Below, piece by piece: positions 34,914 through 43,983 of a stretch of DNA of 54,563 nucleotides. Location: NCBI GenBank assembly GCA_001637315.1, contig LSZA01000014.1, positions 1-54,563 of the forward strand, read 5' to 3'. How positions within the stretch are numbered: position 1 is the first letter of the stretch; each line of letters opens with the position of its first letter. This DNA is from Phormidium willei BDU 130791. GTDB lineage: Bacteria > Cyanobacteriota > Cyanobacteriia > Cyanobacteriales > Geitlerinemataceae. A program made the translations under genes and the position numbers. Below the pieces are notes generated by a model, which made no database searches, was not told where the DNA came from, and was given only the letters and a program-made list of their open reading frames with translations.

Positions 34914-36137
34914 ATGCTGCTATTGAAAATTGCCGCGTCTGTGACGGGCCGAGCCAGGGGAACGGCTCAACAGGGATCATCGCCAACGAGAGAAAAACCC
35001 CCCGAGACCCCAAAAAGGACTAGGCGAAGGCACAGGGGATTTCCTTATTTTTGGCGAGGGATGACCAGTCTTTGTTTTTGGGCCTGCTCCCTCGTTCCTG
35101 GCCTAGCCCTTGAACTGCGGGTAGCCGTCGAGAAAAATGTCGGTGAACTCACCGTGGGGAGTTCCACCCCCGCCCGCATTCGCAGCCGCTCGGGAACCGT
35201 CCTCGGTAACCTCAGTCAGATGAATGCCTTTATCGCTCGCTCTACTGGGCAAGCCGTGGCCCTCGATCGCTGGCAAGGGGAGCAATTATGGATTGAACCC
35301 ACCAACCATGGCCATGTTTATATTGGCGATCGCTGGTATCGAGGTAAAGTTCTCATCGTCCGAGGACGTTACGGGATCACCGCCGTCAACTACGTTGACA
35401 TTGAATCCTATCTCTACAGTGTCCTCGGCGCCGAAATGGGAGGAAGTTGGCCCCTAGAAGCTCTAAAAGCCCAAGCCGTGGCCGCTCGCTCCTACGTCCT
35501 CTACCAGCGCGATCGCTATGGGAATCGCACCTACGATGTCGGAGATGACACCTTCTGGCAAGTCTATCGCGGCATGCAGGAAGAGTCGAGCCAAACCCAC
35601 CGAGCCACCGACGCCACCCGCGGCCAAGTCCTCAGCCATAACGGTCAGGTCATTGAGGCGGTGTTTCACGCCTCGTCGGGGGGCCATACCGAGGATGTTG
35701 AACAGGTTTGGGATGAAGTTAAACCCTATCTCAGAGGCGTTCCTGACTTCGACCACAACTCACCCAACTATCATTGGCGCGAATCCTTCTCCCAATGGGA
35801 ACTCACCCGACGACTCGGCGGCGTCGGAACCGTGGTGGGAATCGTCCCAGAACAGCAATCTCCCAATGGCCGGCTCGTGACCGCTAAAGTGGTGGGAACG
35901 GGGGGAACGGCACTTGTTGACGGAGATGACTTGCGATCGGCGTTGGGGTTACGCAGTAGTTTGTTTACGGTCACCTCCGGTGGCGGCTATTTTACCCTCT
36001 CTGGGCGCGGCTTTGGTCATGGTGTGGGCATGAGTCAATGGGGGGCGAGACACCTGGCAGAACAGGGCTATAGTTACCGTCAAATCCTCTCCCATTACTA
36101 TCGCAACACTCAGTTAGCTCAATTACAGACCCAATAA
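34914..36137 (+). CDS. SpoIID/LytB domain protein
   Basis: A 407-residue protein. A basic N-terminal tail, then a hydrophobic segment (MTSLCFWACSLVPGLALEL, about 50-68) that anchors or exports it. The SpoIID/LytB core spans about 130-390: YLYSVLGAEMGGSWPLEALKAQ with the catalytic Glu, AVAARSYVLYQRDRYG, VFHASSGGHTEDVEQVW, and the end motif GRGFGHGVGMSQWGARHLA. SpoIID is a lytic transglycosylase acting on denuded glycan strands; cyanobacterial relatives are thought to act on the wall. GGAG (34902-34905) supports the ATG at 34914. Confidence 0.93.
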   Translation: MLLLKIAASVTGRARGTAQQGSSPTREKPPETPKRTRRRHRGFPYFWRGMTSLCFWACSLVPGLALELRVAVEKNVGELTVGSSTPARIRSRSGTVLGNLSQMNAFIARSTGQAVALDRWQGEQLWIEPTNHGHVYIGDRWYRGKVLIVRGRYGITAVNYVDIESYLYSVLGAEMGGSWPLEALKAQAVAARSYVLYQRDRYGNRTYDVGDDTFWQVYRGMQEESSQTHRATDATRGQVLSHNGQVIEAVFHASSGGHTEDVEQVWDEVKPYLRGVPDFDHNSPNYHWRESFSQWELTRRLGGVGTVVGIVPEQQSPNGRLVTAKVVGTGGTALVDGDDLRSALGLRSSLFTVTSGGGYFTLSGRGFGHGVGMSQWGARHLAEQGYSYRQILSHYYRNTQLAQLQTQ

Positions 36138-36209
36138 TTTGCCCCTCAACGGCTACAAATTTTCAACTTCGCTACCATGAAAGCTATAGATACTCTTGAG
36201 GACATGACT

Positions 36210-36320
36210 ATGGCTGATAAAAACTACTCCTGGAAAGGAAGCCCCAACGCTGGACTCGTGTTGACGATTTTGGCGGGACTCGGTGCCGTGGCGATTTTGT
36301 TTGTCGGCTTTAGCGGTTAG
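36210..36320 (+). CDS. 36-residue single-span membrane protein
   Basis: A very short gene: ATG at 36210 with TGAGGA about eight bases upstream, stop at 36320. The peptide has a polar start (MADKNYSWKGSPNAG) and one hydrophobic helix (LVLTILAGLGAVAILFVGF). It looks like the small accessory subunits of photosynthetic or NDH complexes, but I do not recognise it as a named one. Its last 11 bases overlap the gene on the other strand. psaM lies 700 bases away. Confidence 0.6.
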   Translation: MADKNYSWKGSPNAGLVLTILAGLGAVAILFVGFSG

Positions 36321-36726
36321 CCTTCTCCTCAACCGGCTCAGTCCAGACAATCGGCCGTCGCTGCGGATCGAGACGTTGGGTTTCTTCCTCGATTAGAGTT
36401 CTAACCTGAGTCGGATCAAAGTAGCGGCTGAACTGTCCCTGTAGCCCCTGGACCTGCGATCGCGTCACGTCCACGTCTTCGTGGAGTTGTTCGAGTTGGT
36501 CTTGGCTTCTGGTGTAACTCGGGAGCAGTTGGCTTAGGGCGGCGATCGCCCCCAGGGAAACCGTGACATCCACCATCAGCTTCAAACCCGTTTCCAAAAC
36601 AGACGTCCAGGAACGGCTGTTCCGCCGCTGTCGTGGGTGGGGCGAAGGACGGCGACGAGGACGACGGGGTGAAGCTCGAACCTCACCGGGATGGGGAGCG
36701 CGAGACAGGCGTTCAGGGGCGTTCAT
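36310..36726 (-). CDS. Small membrane protein with coiled coil
   Basis: A 138-residue protein of unknown function. A very basic, Pro/Arg-rich N-terminus (about 1-40) precedes a moderately hydrophobic segment (LMVDVTVSLGAIAALSQLL) and then a coiled coil (DQLEQLHEDVDVTRSQVQ). The pattern resembles cyanobacterial membrane-associated hypothetical proteins. ATG at 36726. Convergent overlap of 11 bases with the 36-residue gene. Confidence 0.6.
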   Translation of the reverse strand: MNAPERLSRAPHPGEVRASPRRPRRRPSPHPRQRRNSRSWTSVLETGLKLMVDVTVSLGAIAALSQLLPSYTRSQDQLEQLHEDVDVTRSQVQGLQGQFSRYFDPTQVRTLIEEETQRLDPQRRPIVWTEPVEEKANR

Positions 36727-37026
36727 GATTCAGTCTGAAGATAAGCTCACATCGATTGACCTGCTGTGAACACAGCATGAGTGGGGGGAATAGTTCAAAT
36801 TGAATCGAAACAGAGCCATTTTGGCAAGCCGACTGACGCACCCCATCTCCTACTCCCGAGATCCCCCTCTAGTTTAACCAAACTCAGAGCCACAGAACTC
36901 CCATTTTGGAAAACCTTTCCGTCTAGCGAGAACCGGGTCGCCACAACGGGCCAAAGCAATGGGAGTCCCGCACGTGGCGAAACTCCCAGACAAAACAGAC
37001 CAACAAGAACCGGTTGGATAACCGCC
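36727..37026. other. Intergenic region upstream of the 138-residue gene and downstream of psaM
   Basis: About 300 bases without a supported gene. On the minus strand a hairpin (TGGGAGT with ACTCCCA at 36958-36988) follows psaM by about 40 bases, but without a T-run. Open frames here (for example 36781-37089 on the plus strand) are antisense to psaM or lack a ribosome site. Confidence 0.4.
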
Positions 37027-37116
37027 TTATTTATAAAGTTCCGTCGACAGGCGGAACGCCAGGATACCCGGAATAATGGCGACAACTAACGCAGCTAAGA
37101 CTTGAACATCAGACAT
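37027..37116 (-). CDS. psaM: Photosystem I reaction center subunit XII (PsaM)
   Basis: A 29-residue, single-span subunit of photosystem I. The peptide starts MSDVQVLAALVVAIIPG and ends LAFRLSTELYK, almost the canonical PsaM sequence of cyanobacteria. It lies in the thylakoid membrane at the trimer-forming side of PSI. CAGGAG stands about 12 bases before the ATG. Length is typical (29-31 residues). No other photosystem gene is near, which is normal for psaM. Confidence 0.95.
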   Translation of the reverse strand: MSDVQVLAALVVAIIPGILAFRLSTELYK

Positions 37117-37311
37117 AAGACCTGAAAACTCCTGTATATTTAGTCCAATCGTTCACTACTCTCGATCAAAGTTAACGATTTTGAGCAAAAGTGTAATAAT
37201 TTTTCATAAAAAAACACGAGAATTAGCCCGAAATTTGGGGCGACTCGCACCTCAGAACCGACGCCACTCAGCCTGAGGGCGTCAGTTCCTCTGTGACTCA
37301 AACCAACGTCG

Positions 37312-37761
37312 TTATTCTTCTAACCAAGGTTTCAGCGCCGGCGTCCAACTGACCAGTTCCCCTTCAGAGAACCATAAGTCAATTTCCCGATTCGCCGTTT
37401 CCACCGCATCAGAGCCATGAATAAGATTGCGTCCGATATTTAAGCCAAAATCGCCACGAATGGTCCCCGGAGACGCCGTCAGCGGGTTGGTTGCGCCAAT
37501 AATCGTACGAGCGCCGGTGACCACACCGTCTCCTTCCCAAACCATCGCCACCACCGGAGAGGAGGTAATGAAGTCCACCAATCCTTTGAAAAACGGCTTA
37601 TCCCGGTGAACATCGTAATGTTGTTCGGCTAATTCCTTGCTGACGGACATCAGCTTGAGTCCAACGAGGGTGAAGCCTTTGGCTTCAAAGCGGCGAATCA
37701 CCTCGCCCACGAGTCCCCGTTGTACGCCGTCAGGCTTAATCATCAAAAATGTTCGTTCCAA
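37312..37761 (-). CDS. ndk: Nucleoside diphosphate kinase
   Basis: A 149-residue enzyme that balances NTP pools by phosphate transfer through a His. [20 protein letters not shown] begins it; [20 protein letters not shown] contains the active-site His (near residue 118) within the NxxHGSD signature. Start is TTG at 37761, supported by GAGGAGG five bases upstream; no ATG fits. Length is standard. Confidence 0.97.
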   Translation of the reverse strand: MERTFLMIKPDGVQRGLVGEVIRRFEAKGFTLVGLKLMSVSKELAEQHYDVHRDKPFFKGLVDFITSSPVVAMVWEGDGVVTGARTIIGATNPLTASPGTIRGDFGLNIGRNLIHGSDAVETANREIDLWFSEGELVSWTPALKPWLEE

Positions 37762-37849
37762 GATAACCTCCTCAAAATTGCATCAATTTACACAGACTTT
37801 AGAGTATCGCAACCTGTCCCGTTTGCGGCCGGTTTGACGTGGAACCCCC

Positions 37850-38902
37850 CTAGCGTTGCAGGCGGTTTAGCGTCGCTTCCATCACATCCGGGGTCTGTCC
37901 AGATACCGCATACACTAAGGCTTCTCGATAAATGCGTTGGGCCGGATGTTGACAACTGTTGGCCGCGCCCCCCGAGGCGGCGATCGCCCCATAGCTACAG
38001 CGGCCCGCTAAGTCAATGGCCCAGGCCCGCAACCTCAGGCGATCGCCATAAGACCGGGTTCCCTCATCTTCACTCTCAAAAAAGGCTTGACGACAGGCCC
38101 CCAATTCAGCATCAAGATGGTTCCAAGTTGGCTGTAAAAAGGGAAGTTGTTTCTTCTGTGCCGCTTGCTGCAACACATCCAACCCAGCCCGAGCGCAACC
38201 GAGGGCAAAAAAGCCATGATGTAGCACATTGGCTTGACTGTTTTGCTGCATCCAATAGGGCGGTTTCAGGCAGATCACCTGCTCATCAGGTAAGAACCAC
38301 CCCTTCACCTCGGCGGTAACCGTATTCGTGGACGTCAACGCCGCCATCTCCAGCGGCGAACTGATCTTAATCTCTCCCCCTCGCTCCTCCTGACCACTGC
38401 GGAAAGGCATCATGCCAAACACCGAGGTTCCATCGGGCAACATCGCCCCTAGAATAAAGCTCTCAAACAGGGTGGCGCCGGTAATCCAAGGAATAAACCC
38501 ATCGAGTTGATAGCCTCCAGGAACCAGTCGGGCTTGCATCGGCGGTGGTCCCGGACGACGCAGGTGAGAAAAGCCCACGCCCACCCGTCGTTTCCCGGTG
38601 GCTAAATGGGGTAAATAGTCCTCTCGCAAGCCAGAATTGGAGCTGCGGCTGATCAAGGCGGCGGCACTTTGGTGCTGGGTTTGTAGGAAGGCCAAGGCCC
38701 CGGAATAGCGAGAGATGGTTTCTTGGAAGCGACGAAAGAGAACTTGGTTATCGGCCCGTAAGGTGAGCAACTCGCGATCGCCCAAACCCAGAAAAGCTGT
38801 TTCTAGGGCGTGAGGATCGTGATCAATGCGATTCGCCTGGGGGGAGACATACTCATCCAAATAGGCTTGAGCCAGATCGAGGGGAGAAGAGGTGACGGTC
38901 AT
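37850..38902 (-). CDS. Acyl-CoA dehydrogenase-like protein
   Basis: A 350-residue protein with the all-alpha/beta-barrel/alpha layout of the acyl-CoA dehydrogenase superfamily: helical N-part (LAFLQTQHQSAAALI), a barrel part (VGVGFSHLR, ARLVPGGYQLDGFIPWITGA) and a helical C-part (AGRCSYGAIAASGGAANSCQHPAQRIYREALVY). The Glu catalytic base of classical enzymes is not evident; flavin-dependent monooxygenases of the DszC type share the fold. No partner genes of beta-oxidation are present. It is 38 bases downstream of argD and may be co-transcribed. Confidence 0.8.
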   Translation of the reverse strand: MTVTSSPLDLAQAYLDEYVSPQANRIDHDPHALETAFLGLGDRELLTLRADNQVLFRRFQETISRYSGALAFLQTQHQSAAALISRSSNSGLREDYLPHLATGKRRVGVGFSHLRRPGPPPMQARLVPGGYQLDGFIPWITGATLFESFILGAMLPDGTSVFGMMPFRSGQEERGGEIKISSPLEMAALTSTNTVTAEVKGWFLPDEQVICLKPPYWMQQNSQANVLHHGFFALGCARAGLDVLQQAAQKKQLPFLQPTWNHLDAELGACRQAFFESEDEGTRSYGDRLRLRAWAIDLAGRCSYGAIAASGGAANSCQHPAQRIYREALVYAVSGQTPDVMEATLNRLQR

Positions 38903-38940
38903 ACAGCAGTCGAGAATGGCTTCAGGAGGGCTAACGGGAA

Positions 38941-40194
38941 TTACGCCATTGAGGATAGGGCCGTCCGGAGAATCCCGAGGGCGCGGTCAACCTCCGCCTC
39001 TGAGACAATCAGGGGAGGAACGAATCGCAGCACTTTGGGGCCAGCAGGAACCAGTAGCAGTCCCTGTTCCATGACCGCTTTCACCACAGCAATTGAGGTT
39101 AACTCAATCTCAGCCTTGAGTTCGAGGCCATTGATTAGCCCCCAACCGCGAACCTCAGCCACAACCGCCGGAAACTCCGTGGCGATGGCTTGCAATCCTT
39201 GGCGTAACTGTTGCCCGCGATCGCGCACCTGTTGCAAAAATTCCGGTTTCTCCACCATCTGACAGACGGACAGCGCCACACCACAGGCGAAGGGATTCCC
39301 GCCAAAGGTACTGGCATGGTCCCCCGGCTCAAAGACATCACAACTCGACTTGCACAGCAGCGCACCAATGGGAATTCCACCGCCGAGGCCCTTCGCACTG
39401 GTGAAGATATCCGGTTCAATGCCTAAGTTCTCATAGCCCCAGATTCGCCCAGTTCGCCCCACACCGACTTGCACCTCGTCGAGAATCAGCAAGATATCCT
39501 TCTCGTCACAGAGTTGGCGCACCCGTTGGAAAAATGGTTTGTCCCCAGGGCGAACGCCCCCTTCTCCCTGGAGGGCTTCTAGCATAATGGCCGCCACTTG
39601 GGGCCCGTCGGCATCTAACTCAGCAATGGTGGCCTCTAGGGCTTCAATGTCGTTATAGGGGCTATAGACGAAGCCAGGAACCAGGGGATTAAAGTTTTTT
39701 TGATATTTGGGTTGTCCAGTGGCGGTAATGGTGGCTAGAGTGCGGCCATGGAAACTGGCGGTCGCGGTGATGATGGTAGGTGTCTCGATACCTCGGACCG
39801 TGTGGGCATATTTGCGGGCCAGTTTGATGGCTCCTTCGTTGGCTTCGGCCCCAGAGTTACAGAAGAAGGCGCGATCGGCCGCTGAATGGGTCACGAGCCA
39901 TTCGGCTAACGCGCCTTGGGGGGGAATGTAGTACAGGTTCGAGACATGGTGCAGGGTCTTGATCTGCTCGGTGACGGCTTCGATGAGCTTGGGGTGAGCG
40001 TGACCGAGGGTACAGGTGGCAATTCCGGCGACAAAGTCTAAATACTCCTTCTCCTGGGCATCCCAGACCCGACAGCCCTCGCCGTGGGTCAGGGCGATGG
40101 GAAACCGTCCATAGGTTTTCATCACATACTGGTCAAAGCTGGCGGTGTCGTAGGAGAGGGTCGCGGCTTGATCGAGGGTTGTGTCTGGACTCAC
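38941..40194 (-). CDS. argD: Acetylornithine aminotransferase
   Basis: A 417-residue class III PLP-dependent aminotransferase of arginine synthesis. FDQYVMKTYGRFPIAL opens it; FCNSGAEANEGAIKLARKYA binds the phosphate; LLILDEVQVGVGRTG has the Asp binding the pyridine N; FTSAKGLGGGIPIGALL holds the PLP lysine; HASTFGGNPFACG follows. The frame is open up to 40368, but a GTG at 40194 (SPDTTLDQ follows) with AGGAG before it gives the usual cyanobacterial N-terminus; the upstream 58 codons are thus untranslated. Confidence 0.95.
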   Translation of the reverse strand: MSPDTTLDQAATLSYDTASFDQYVMKTYGRFPIALTHGEGCRVWDAQEKEYLDFVAGIATCTLGHAHPKLIEAVTEQIKTLHHVSNLYYIPPQGALAEWLVTHSAADRAFFCNSGAEANEGAIKLARKYAHTVRGIETPTIITATASFHGRTLATITATGQPKYQKNFNPLVPGFVYSPYNDIEALEATIAELDADGPQVAAIMLEALQGEGGVRPGDKPFFQRVRQLCDEKDILLILDEVQVGVGRTGRIWGYENLGIEPDIFTSAKGLGGGIPIGALLCKSSCDVFEPGDHASTFGGNPFACGVALSVCQMVEKPEFLQQVRDRGQQLRQGLQAIATEFPAVVAEVRGWGLINGLELKAEIELTSIAVVKAVMEQGLLLVPAGPKVLRFVPPLIVSEAEVDRALGILRTALSSMA

Positions 40195-40375
40195 AGATTT
40201 GGCTCCTGTTGAGGATAGTCGAGTTGAGGGGTCTGTTGGGAGGCGATCGCCGGCATCGCCGGCCGTAACGCCGCCCTTGAGAATACTCTCGATTCTAGAT
40301 CGCTCTCTGGGAAGATGCGACATCTGACCATGGCGATGACATGACAATTTCGGCTTTGCTGTTCGCAACGCTCGT

Positions 40376-42460
40376 CTAGGAGCCTAACCCCACCGTTAAC
40401 TGCCAAACGTTAAGAACCCCGGTATCTCCCGCCGCGCGATCGCAAACCTTTAACGCCCAGTTTCCCTCGGCAGTGCTGCCAAACAAACGTTTCAGTTGAG
40501 GGGTATTGTTGAAATCGTAGCGTTGCCGGAACGGTCCTTGGCCCCGCGTTCCTCGCCCCTGAAGCATGACTGATTCTCCTTCGGGTGCGATCAGCATCAC
40601 CTCTAAATCTCCCCAGTCGGGATGGTCGAGTTCTACGAGAATTTCGAGTTCGAGAACCGTTAAATTGTCGCGAACCCGAATCGGACTGGTGATTCCGTTG
40701 GCGTCGCCATCGGGAATTACCATCTGGCGCTCATTGCGGCCGCGAACTCGTCGCGTCACGGATAAGGGCGCTTGGGACTGCTGTTTTGCCGCTAAGACCG
40801 CTTGGTAGGCGTTGACTTTGCCATAGCCAAACCACTTGGAATGACCATCGCCGTCATACTGACCGAAGCGAGTCCCCAATTGGGGATCACTCTCAGGGTC
40901 AACAATTTTATCGGCGGTTTTCTCTAAAATGGCTTTCACCTCCGCCGCTGTGAGGTTGGGATTGACCGATAACACCAAGGCCGCCACCCCCGCCACCAAG
41001 GGACAGGCGCTGGAGGTCCCACCAAAGCCATGGGTGTAGTCACCGGGACTGTAGCCTGGGGTTCCGCTGCGATCGCTCGTAAAAATCCCCTTCCCTGACA
41101 AGGATTTACGAATCACCGGGGCCGTATTCACATAGCCGGTTTCCTGAAGCCAAATTCCTGGAGGGGCATTATTACTCGGGGCGCAGACGGAAATTTCTTG
41201 TCCCCAGTTACTGTAGGCGGCTTTCTGATTTAAGCTCGTACAGGCTGACACGGCCATCACATCGGGATGGGCGGCAAAGCCACTGAGCCATTTGGTGGTA
41301 CCTGAGAGAATGTTTTTGGTCCAACCCTGTTCGTTGATCTCGCCCTGGGTGGGACGGTTGGCATTTCCGGCCGCAAAGACGATGACACAGCCTTTGCCAT
41401 GACGCCCCAGCCGCGCGGCCCGGGTCACAGCAGCTCGTTGCCGCATCGAGAGACGGAAATAGACCGCACTGGCCCCCCAACTACAGGAGATGACGGAAGC
41501 CCCCCGCTGGCTGGCCCAGTCAAACAGTTCTTCGATGGAACGGTCGTCTAAATAGCCGGAGGTGGCCAGGGGCATGAGGGCGCAACCGGGGGCAATGCCG
41601 ACGATTCCCTCGCCGTTTTCTTCGGCCAGACACACTCCGGCACAGGCGGTACCGTGGTTGTCACTGTCTCGTTCGGGGAGGGGTAAGCCATCCTGGTTAC
41701 GGAAGTCGCGGGGGGCGACGATTTTACCGATCCCTTGAAAGTCGGGGTGGTTTAAGTCAATGGCATCATCGGCAATGGCCACGACGATACTGCGATCGCC
41801 TCGGGTGATGTCCCAAGCCTGTTCGGCGGCAATATGGGAGTCGGGGGCTAAGTCTGGTCCCCCATGATGGTTGAGATACCACTGTTGGGGGTAGTAGCGA
41901 TCGCTCGGTCGATAACTTGGGGCGCTGTGGGTGACAATGTTCGGTTCAGCGGCCACAATGTCCTCACGCTCGATGAGTCGATTGGCAATTTTGATGGGAT
42001 TTTCGATCGCCTCTCGGGTAACTCGGTAGATAAAGGCATTGTCTAGGCCCACGAGGGGAGTTTCATCGCCTAAGCCTAAGGACTCGGTTAGGGCCTGACG
42101 CGCCGGTTGGCTGACGGACTCGGCAAACTCGATGGTGAGATCGTCGGCGAGATAGACTAGGCTTCCTGGATTGTCGACGAGGGAATAGACATGGCTGACA
42201 AAGGCGACATCACCGCGATCGCGAGTGCGGTCCATGGTTGGGGTGAGTTGGCTGGCCTCGGCCACCTCGAATTCAAGCAGGACCGCCTCGGTTCGCGACC
42301 CCACGGGGATTTGATTTAAACATTGGGCCGTCACTTGTTGCGCTAATGTGGCGATCGCCTCGGGCGCTTGTGGACGAGCCGTGAAACGAGTTTGCGTCTT
42401 TCTCAGGGCAAGGGTTTCGCCTCCCCGTTGTAGTGTTAAGTCATCGGCCACGTTCGACAC
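40376..42460 (-). CDS. S8 family serine protease with C-terminal P domain
   Basis: A 694-residue subtilisin-type protease. The catalytic triad is complete: Asp in VVAIADDAIDLNHP, His in DSDNHGTACAGV and Ser in GGTSSACPLVAGVAAL, with the oxyanion Asn in FAAGNANRP. A 200-residue prodomain-like part precedes it. The last 130 residues (VRDNLTVLELEILVELDHPD, NNTPQLKRLFGSTAEGNWAL) are a proprotein-convertase P domain. This layout is that of the calcium-dependent protease PrcA of Anabaena. No signal peptide, so it is probably cytoplasmic. Start is GTG at 42460 or GTG at 42451; GGAGG favours the second. Confidence 0.92.
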   Translation of the reverse strand: MSNVADDLTLQRGGETLALRKTQTRFTARPQAPEAIATLAQQVTAQCLNQIPVGSRTEAVLLEFEVAEASQLTPTMDRTRDRGDVAFVSHVYSLVDNPGSLVYLADDLTIEFAESVSQPARQALTESLGLGDETPLVGLDNAFIYRVTREAIENPIKIANRLIEREDIVAAEPNIVTHSAPSYRPSDRYYPQQWYLNHHGGPDLAPDSHIAAEQAWDITRGDRSIVVAIADDAIDLNHPDFQGIGKIVAPRDFRNQDGLPLPERDSDNHGTACAGVCLAEENGEGIVGIAPGCALMPLATSGYLDDRSIEELFDWASQRGASVISCSWGASAVYFRLSMRQRAAVTRAARLGRHGKGCVIVFAAGNANRPTQGEINEQGWTKNILSGTTKWLSGFAAHPDVMAVSACTSLNQKAAYSNWGQEISVCAPSNNAPPGIWLQETGYVNTAPVIRKSLSGKGIFTSDRSGTPGYSPGDYTHGFGGTSSACPLVAGVAALVLSVNPNLTAAEVKAILEKTADKIVDPESDPQLGTRFGQYDGDGHSKWFGYGKVNAYQAVLAAKQQSQAPLSVTRRVRGRNERQMVIPDGDANGITSPIRVRDNLTVLELEILVELDHPDWGDLEVMLIAPEGESVMLQGRGTRGQGPFRQRYDFNNTPQLKRLFGSTAEGNWALKVCDRAAGDTGVLNVWQLTVGLGS

Positions 42461-42784
42461 CTCCGGCTCATGTTAGGTTCGCCAAAATCCACCGCTATCT
42501 TAGCGGAGAATCTCTGCCAACGAGCAAAGGATCTCCGGATTGATCCCCTGATAAGGTGAGATGTTAAGATACCTCTGCACTCTGAATCGTTTTGCCGTCA
42601 TCGGCATTGGGCTGCGGCCGTTTTCCGTTTTCTTGTATTCGCCACAAGAATTAAGACATCTTCAAAAATGACAACTCTTGCCTTGCATGAAGTTTAATAT
42701 CCTTGGCTTGTCTTATTTGAATTGTCAATTCCTATCCCAACTGTCTCTCGTTCGGACTCCCTATTCTAACTGGTAACTCTGTCC
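42461..42784. other. Intergenic region between S8 protease and duplicated exported protein
   Basis: 324 bases between divergent genes, expected to hold both promoters. A small hairpin (CCGCTA-TCT-TAGCGG, 42499-42513) lies near the protease side. Otherwise I see no gene, tRNA or terminator here. Confidence 0.45.
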
Positions 42785-43891
42785 ATGCTCCTCCAATCTA
42801 AACCCCGTTTTTGGCATCTCTCCTCTGCTGTAACCCTGTTGGCGATCGCCGCCTCCACCGTGACCCCAACCCGAGCCATGGCCCAAACTGAGACGAACTC
42901 ACAAACGGCGATTCGGGTTCCCATGGAAGATAGTATTCTCAGTCTACCGGGCATTGAATCCCTAATTGATGAGGCCACCGCCGCTGTCTCCGCTCAGGAC
43001 TACAGCCTAGCCATTCGCAAGCTGCAAGAGGCCCGAGAGATTAGTAATCAACTCTCGAACTTTTATCAGCAGCTTTCAACGAACTTTTCAGGGATTGACA
43101 ACCGAATTTTCCAACGACAACGCAATCAAGCCCTCGAAGCGGCACAACTGCGGGATACAGCCACCTATCAACTGGCTCGGCTACACCGCGCTCAGAACAA
43201 CCCAGAACTAGCGGTTCCCCTATTGGTTCAGGTGGTGCGCTCCCAAAATCCCACTCGTCCCCTGGGGAATCAGTCCTATCGTCAACTCTATGAGTTGGGC
43301 TTTGTTAGCTCGGATTTTGCCCTCGAACAACCGTCGTCCGAAGCTGAAGCGATCGAACCCGTTGAGGCTGAGGAGGCGAATCGGAGCAACGAACTGACCG
43401 AGGCTCGCGAAGATCTCGAAGCCGCCACGGAGGTTCTCGATGAACTCGAAGCTCAGGGTGAGGCCCCAGCGGTTCTGGCTTCGGATTCTCTGTTGACCTT
43501 TGCCGGCATCGATCAGTTAATGGATGATGCCAGTGCAGCGGTGTCTAATGAAGATTATGAAGGTGCAGCCGCGACGTTGCAAGAGGCCCGAGAGTTGGGA
43601 AATCAGGTCTCGAATCTCTATCAAGATCTGGCCTCGGCGTTCTCGGGATTGGATGGGCCAATTTTTGAGGAACAGCGCAATTTAGCCCTCAGCGCCGCCC
43701 AACGACGGGATGAAGCGACCTATCAGTTGGCGCTCCTCCATCGCTCTCAGGATAATCCTGAGTTGGCGATTCCGTTGCTGGTGCAAATTGTTGAATCTCA
43801 AAATCCAACTCGTGATTTGGGACAGAATGCTTATCGCCAATTGTTTGAGTTGGGCTTTGTCAGTGAGGCGTATCCCCGCACCCGTAATTAA
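42785..43891 (+). CDS. Exported protein with two tandem copies of one domain
   Basis: A 368-residue protein. A signal peptide (VTLLAIAASTVTPTRAMAQ) precedes two homologous units of about 130 residues, roughly 49-178 and 236-365. Both units run DS(I/L)L..(P/A)GI(E/D), then A(A/T)LQEAREL-like, then (N/D)NPELA(V/I)PLLVQ, then QNPTR, then (Y/F)ELGFVS. An acidic coiled linker joins them (AEEANRSNELTEAREDLEAA). The units are helical and TPR-like. I recall single-unit hypothetical proteins in cyanobacteria; the function is unknown. Confidence 0.7.
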   Translation: MLLQSKPRFWHLSSAVTLLAIAASTVTPTRAMAQTETNSQTAIRVPMEDSILSLPGIESLIDEATAAVSAQDYSLAIRKLQEAREISNQLSNFYQQLSTNFSGIDNRIFQRQRNQALEAAQLRDTATYQLARLHRAQNNPELAVPLLVQVVRSQNPTRPLGNQSYRQLYELGFVSSDFALEQPSSEAEAIEPVEAEEANRSNELTEAREDLEAATEVLDELEAQGEAPAVLASDSLLTFAGIDQLMDDASAAVSNEDYEGAAATLQEARELGNQVSNLYQDLASAFSGLDGPIFEEQRNLALSAAQRRDEATYQLALLHRSQDNPELAIPLLVQIVESQNPTRDLGQNAYRQLFELGFVSEAYPRTRN

Positions 43892-43947
43892 GACATACTC
43901 GGGGCGAAGACAATTTCGCCCCAGGAGCGCCTGGGAGCGGTGGACGA

Positions 43948-43983
43948 TTTTTGACACTGTTTTTGACACTGTTTTTGAAACTA
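43948..43983. repeat. 12-base tandem repeat at a gene end
   Basis: Two exact copies of TTTTTGACACTG (43948-43959 and 43960-43971) and a third, diverged copy reaching into the stop codon of the methyltransferase gene. In the minus direction the repeats follow that gene's stop. Confidence 0.7.

Noticed and set aside
36781..37089. A 102-residue frame on the plus strand and a 96-residue frame on the minus strand.
   Set aside because: The plus frame is antisense to psaM, the minus frame overlaps psaM in another frame; neither has a ribosome site or a recognisable domain.
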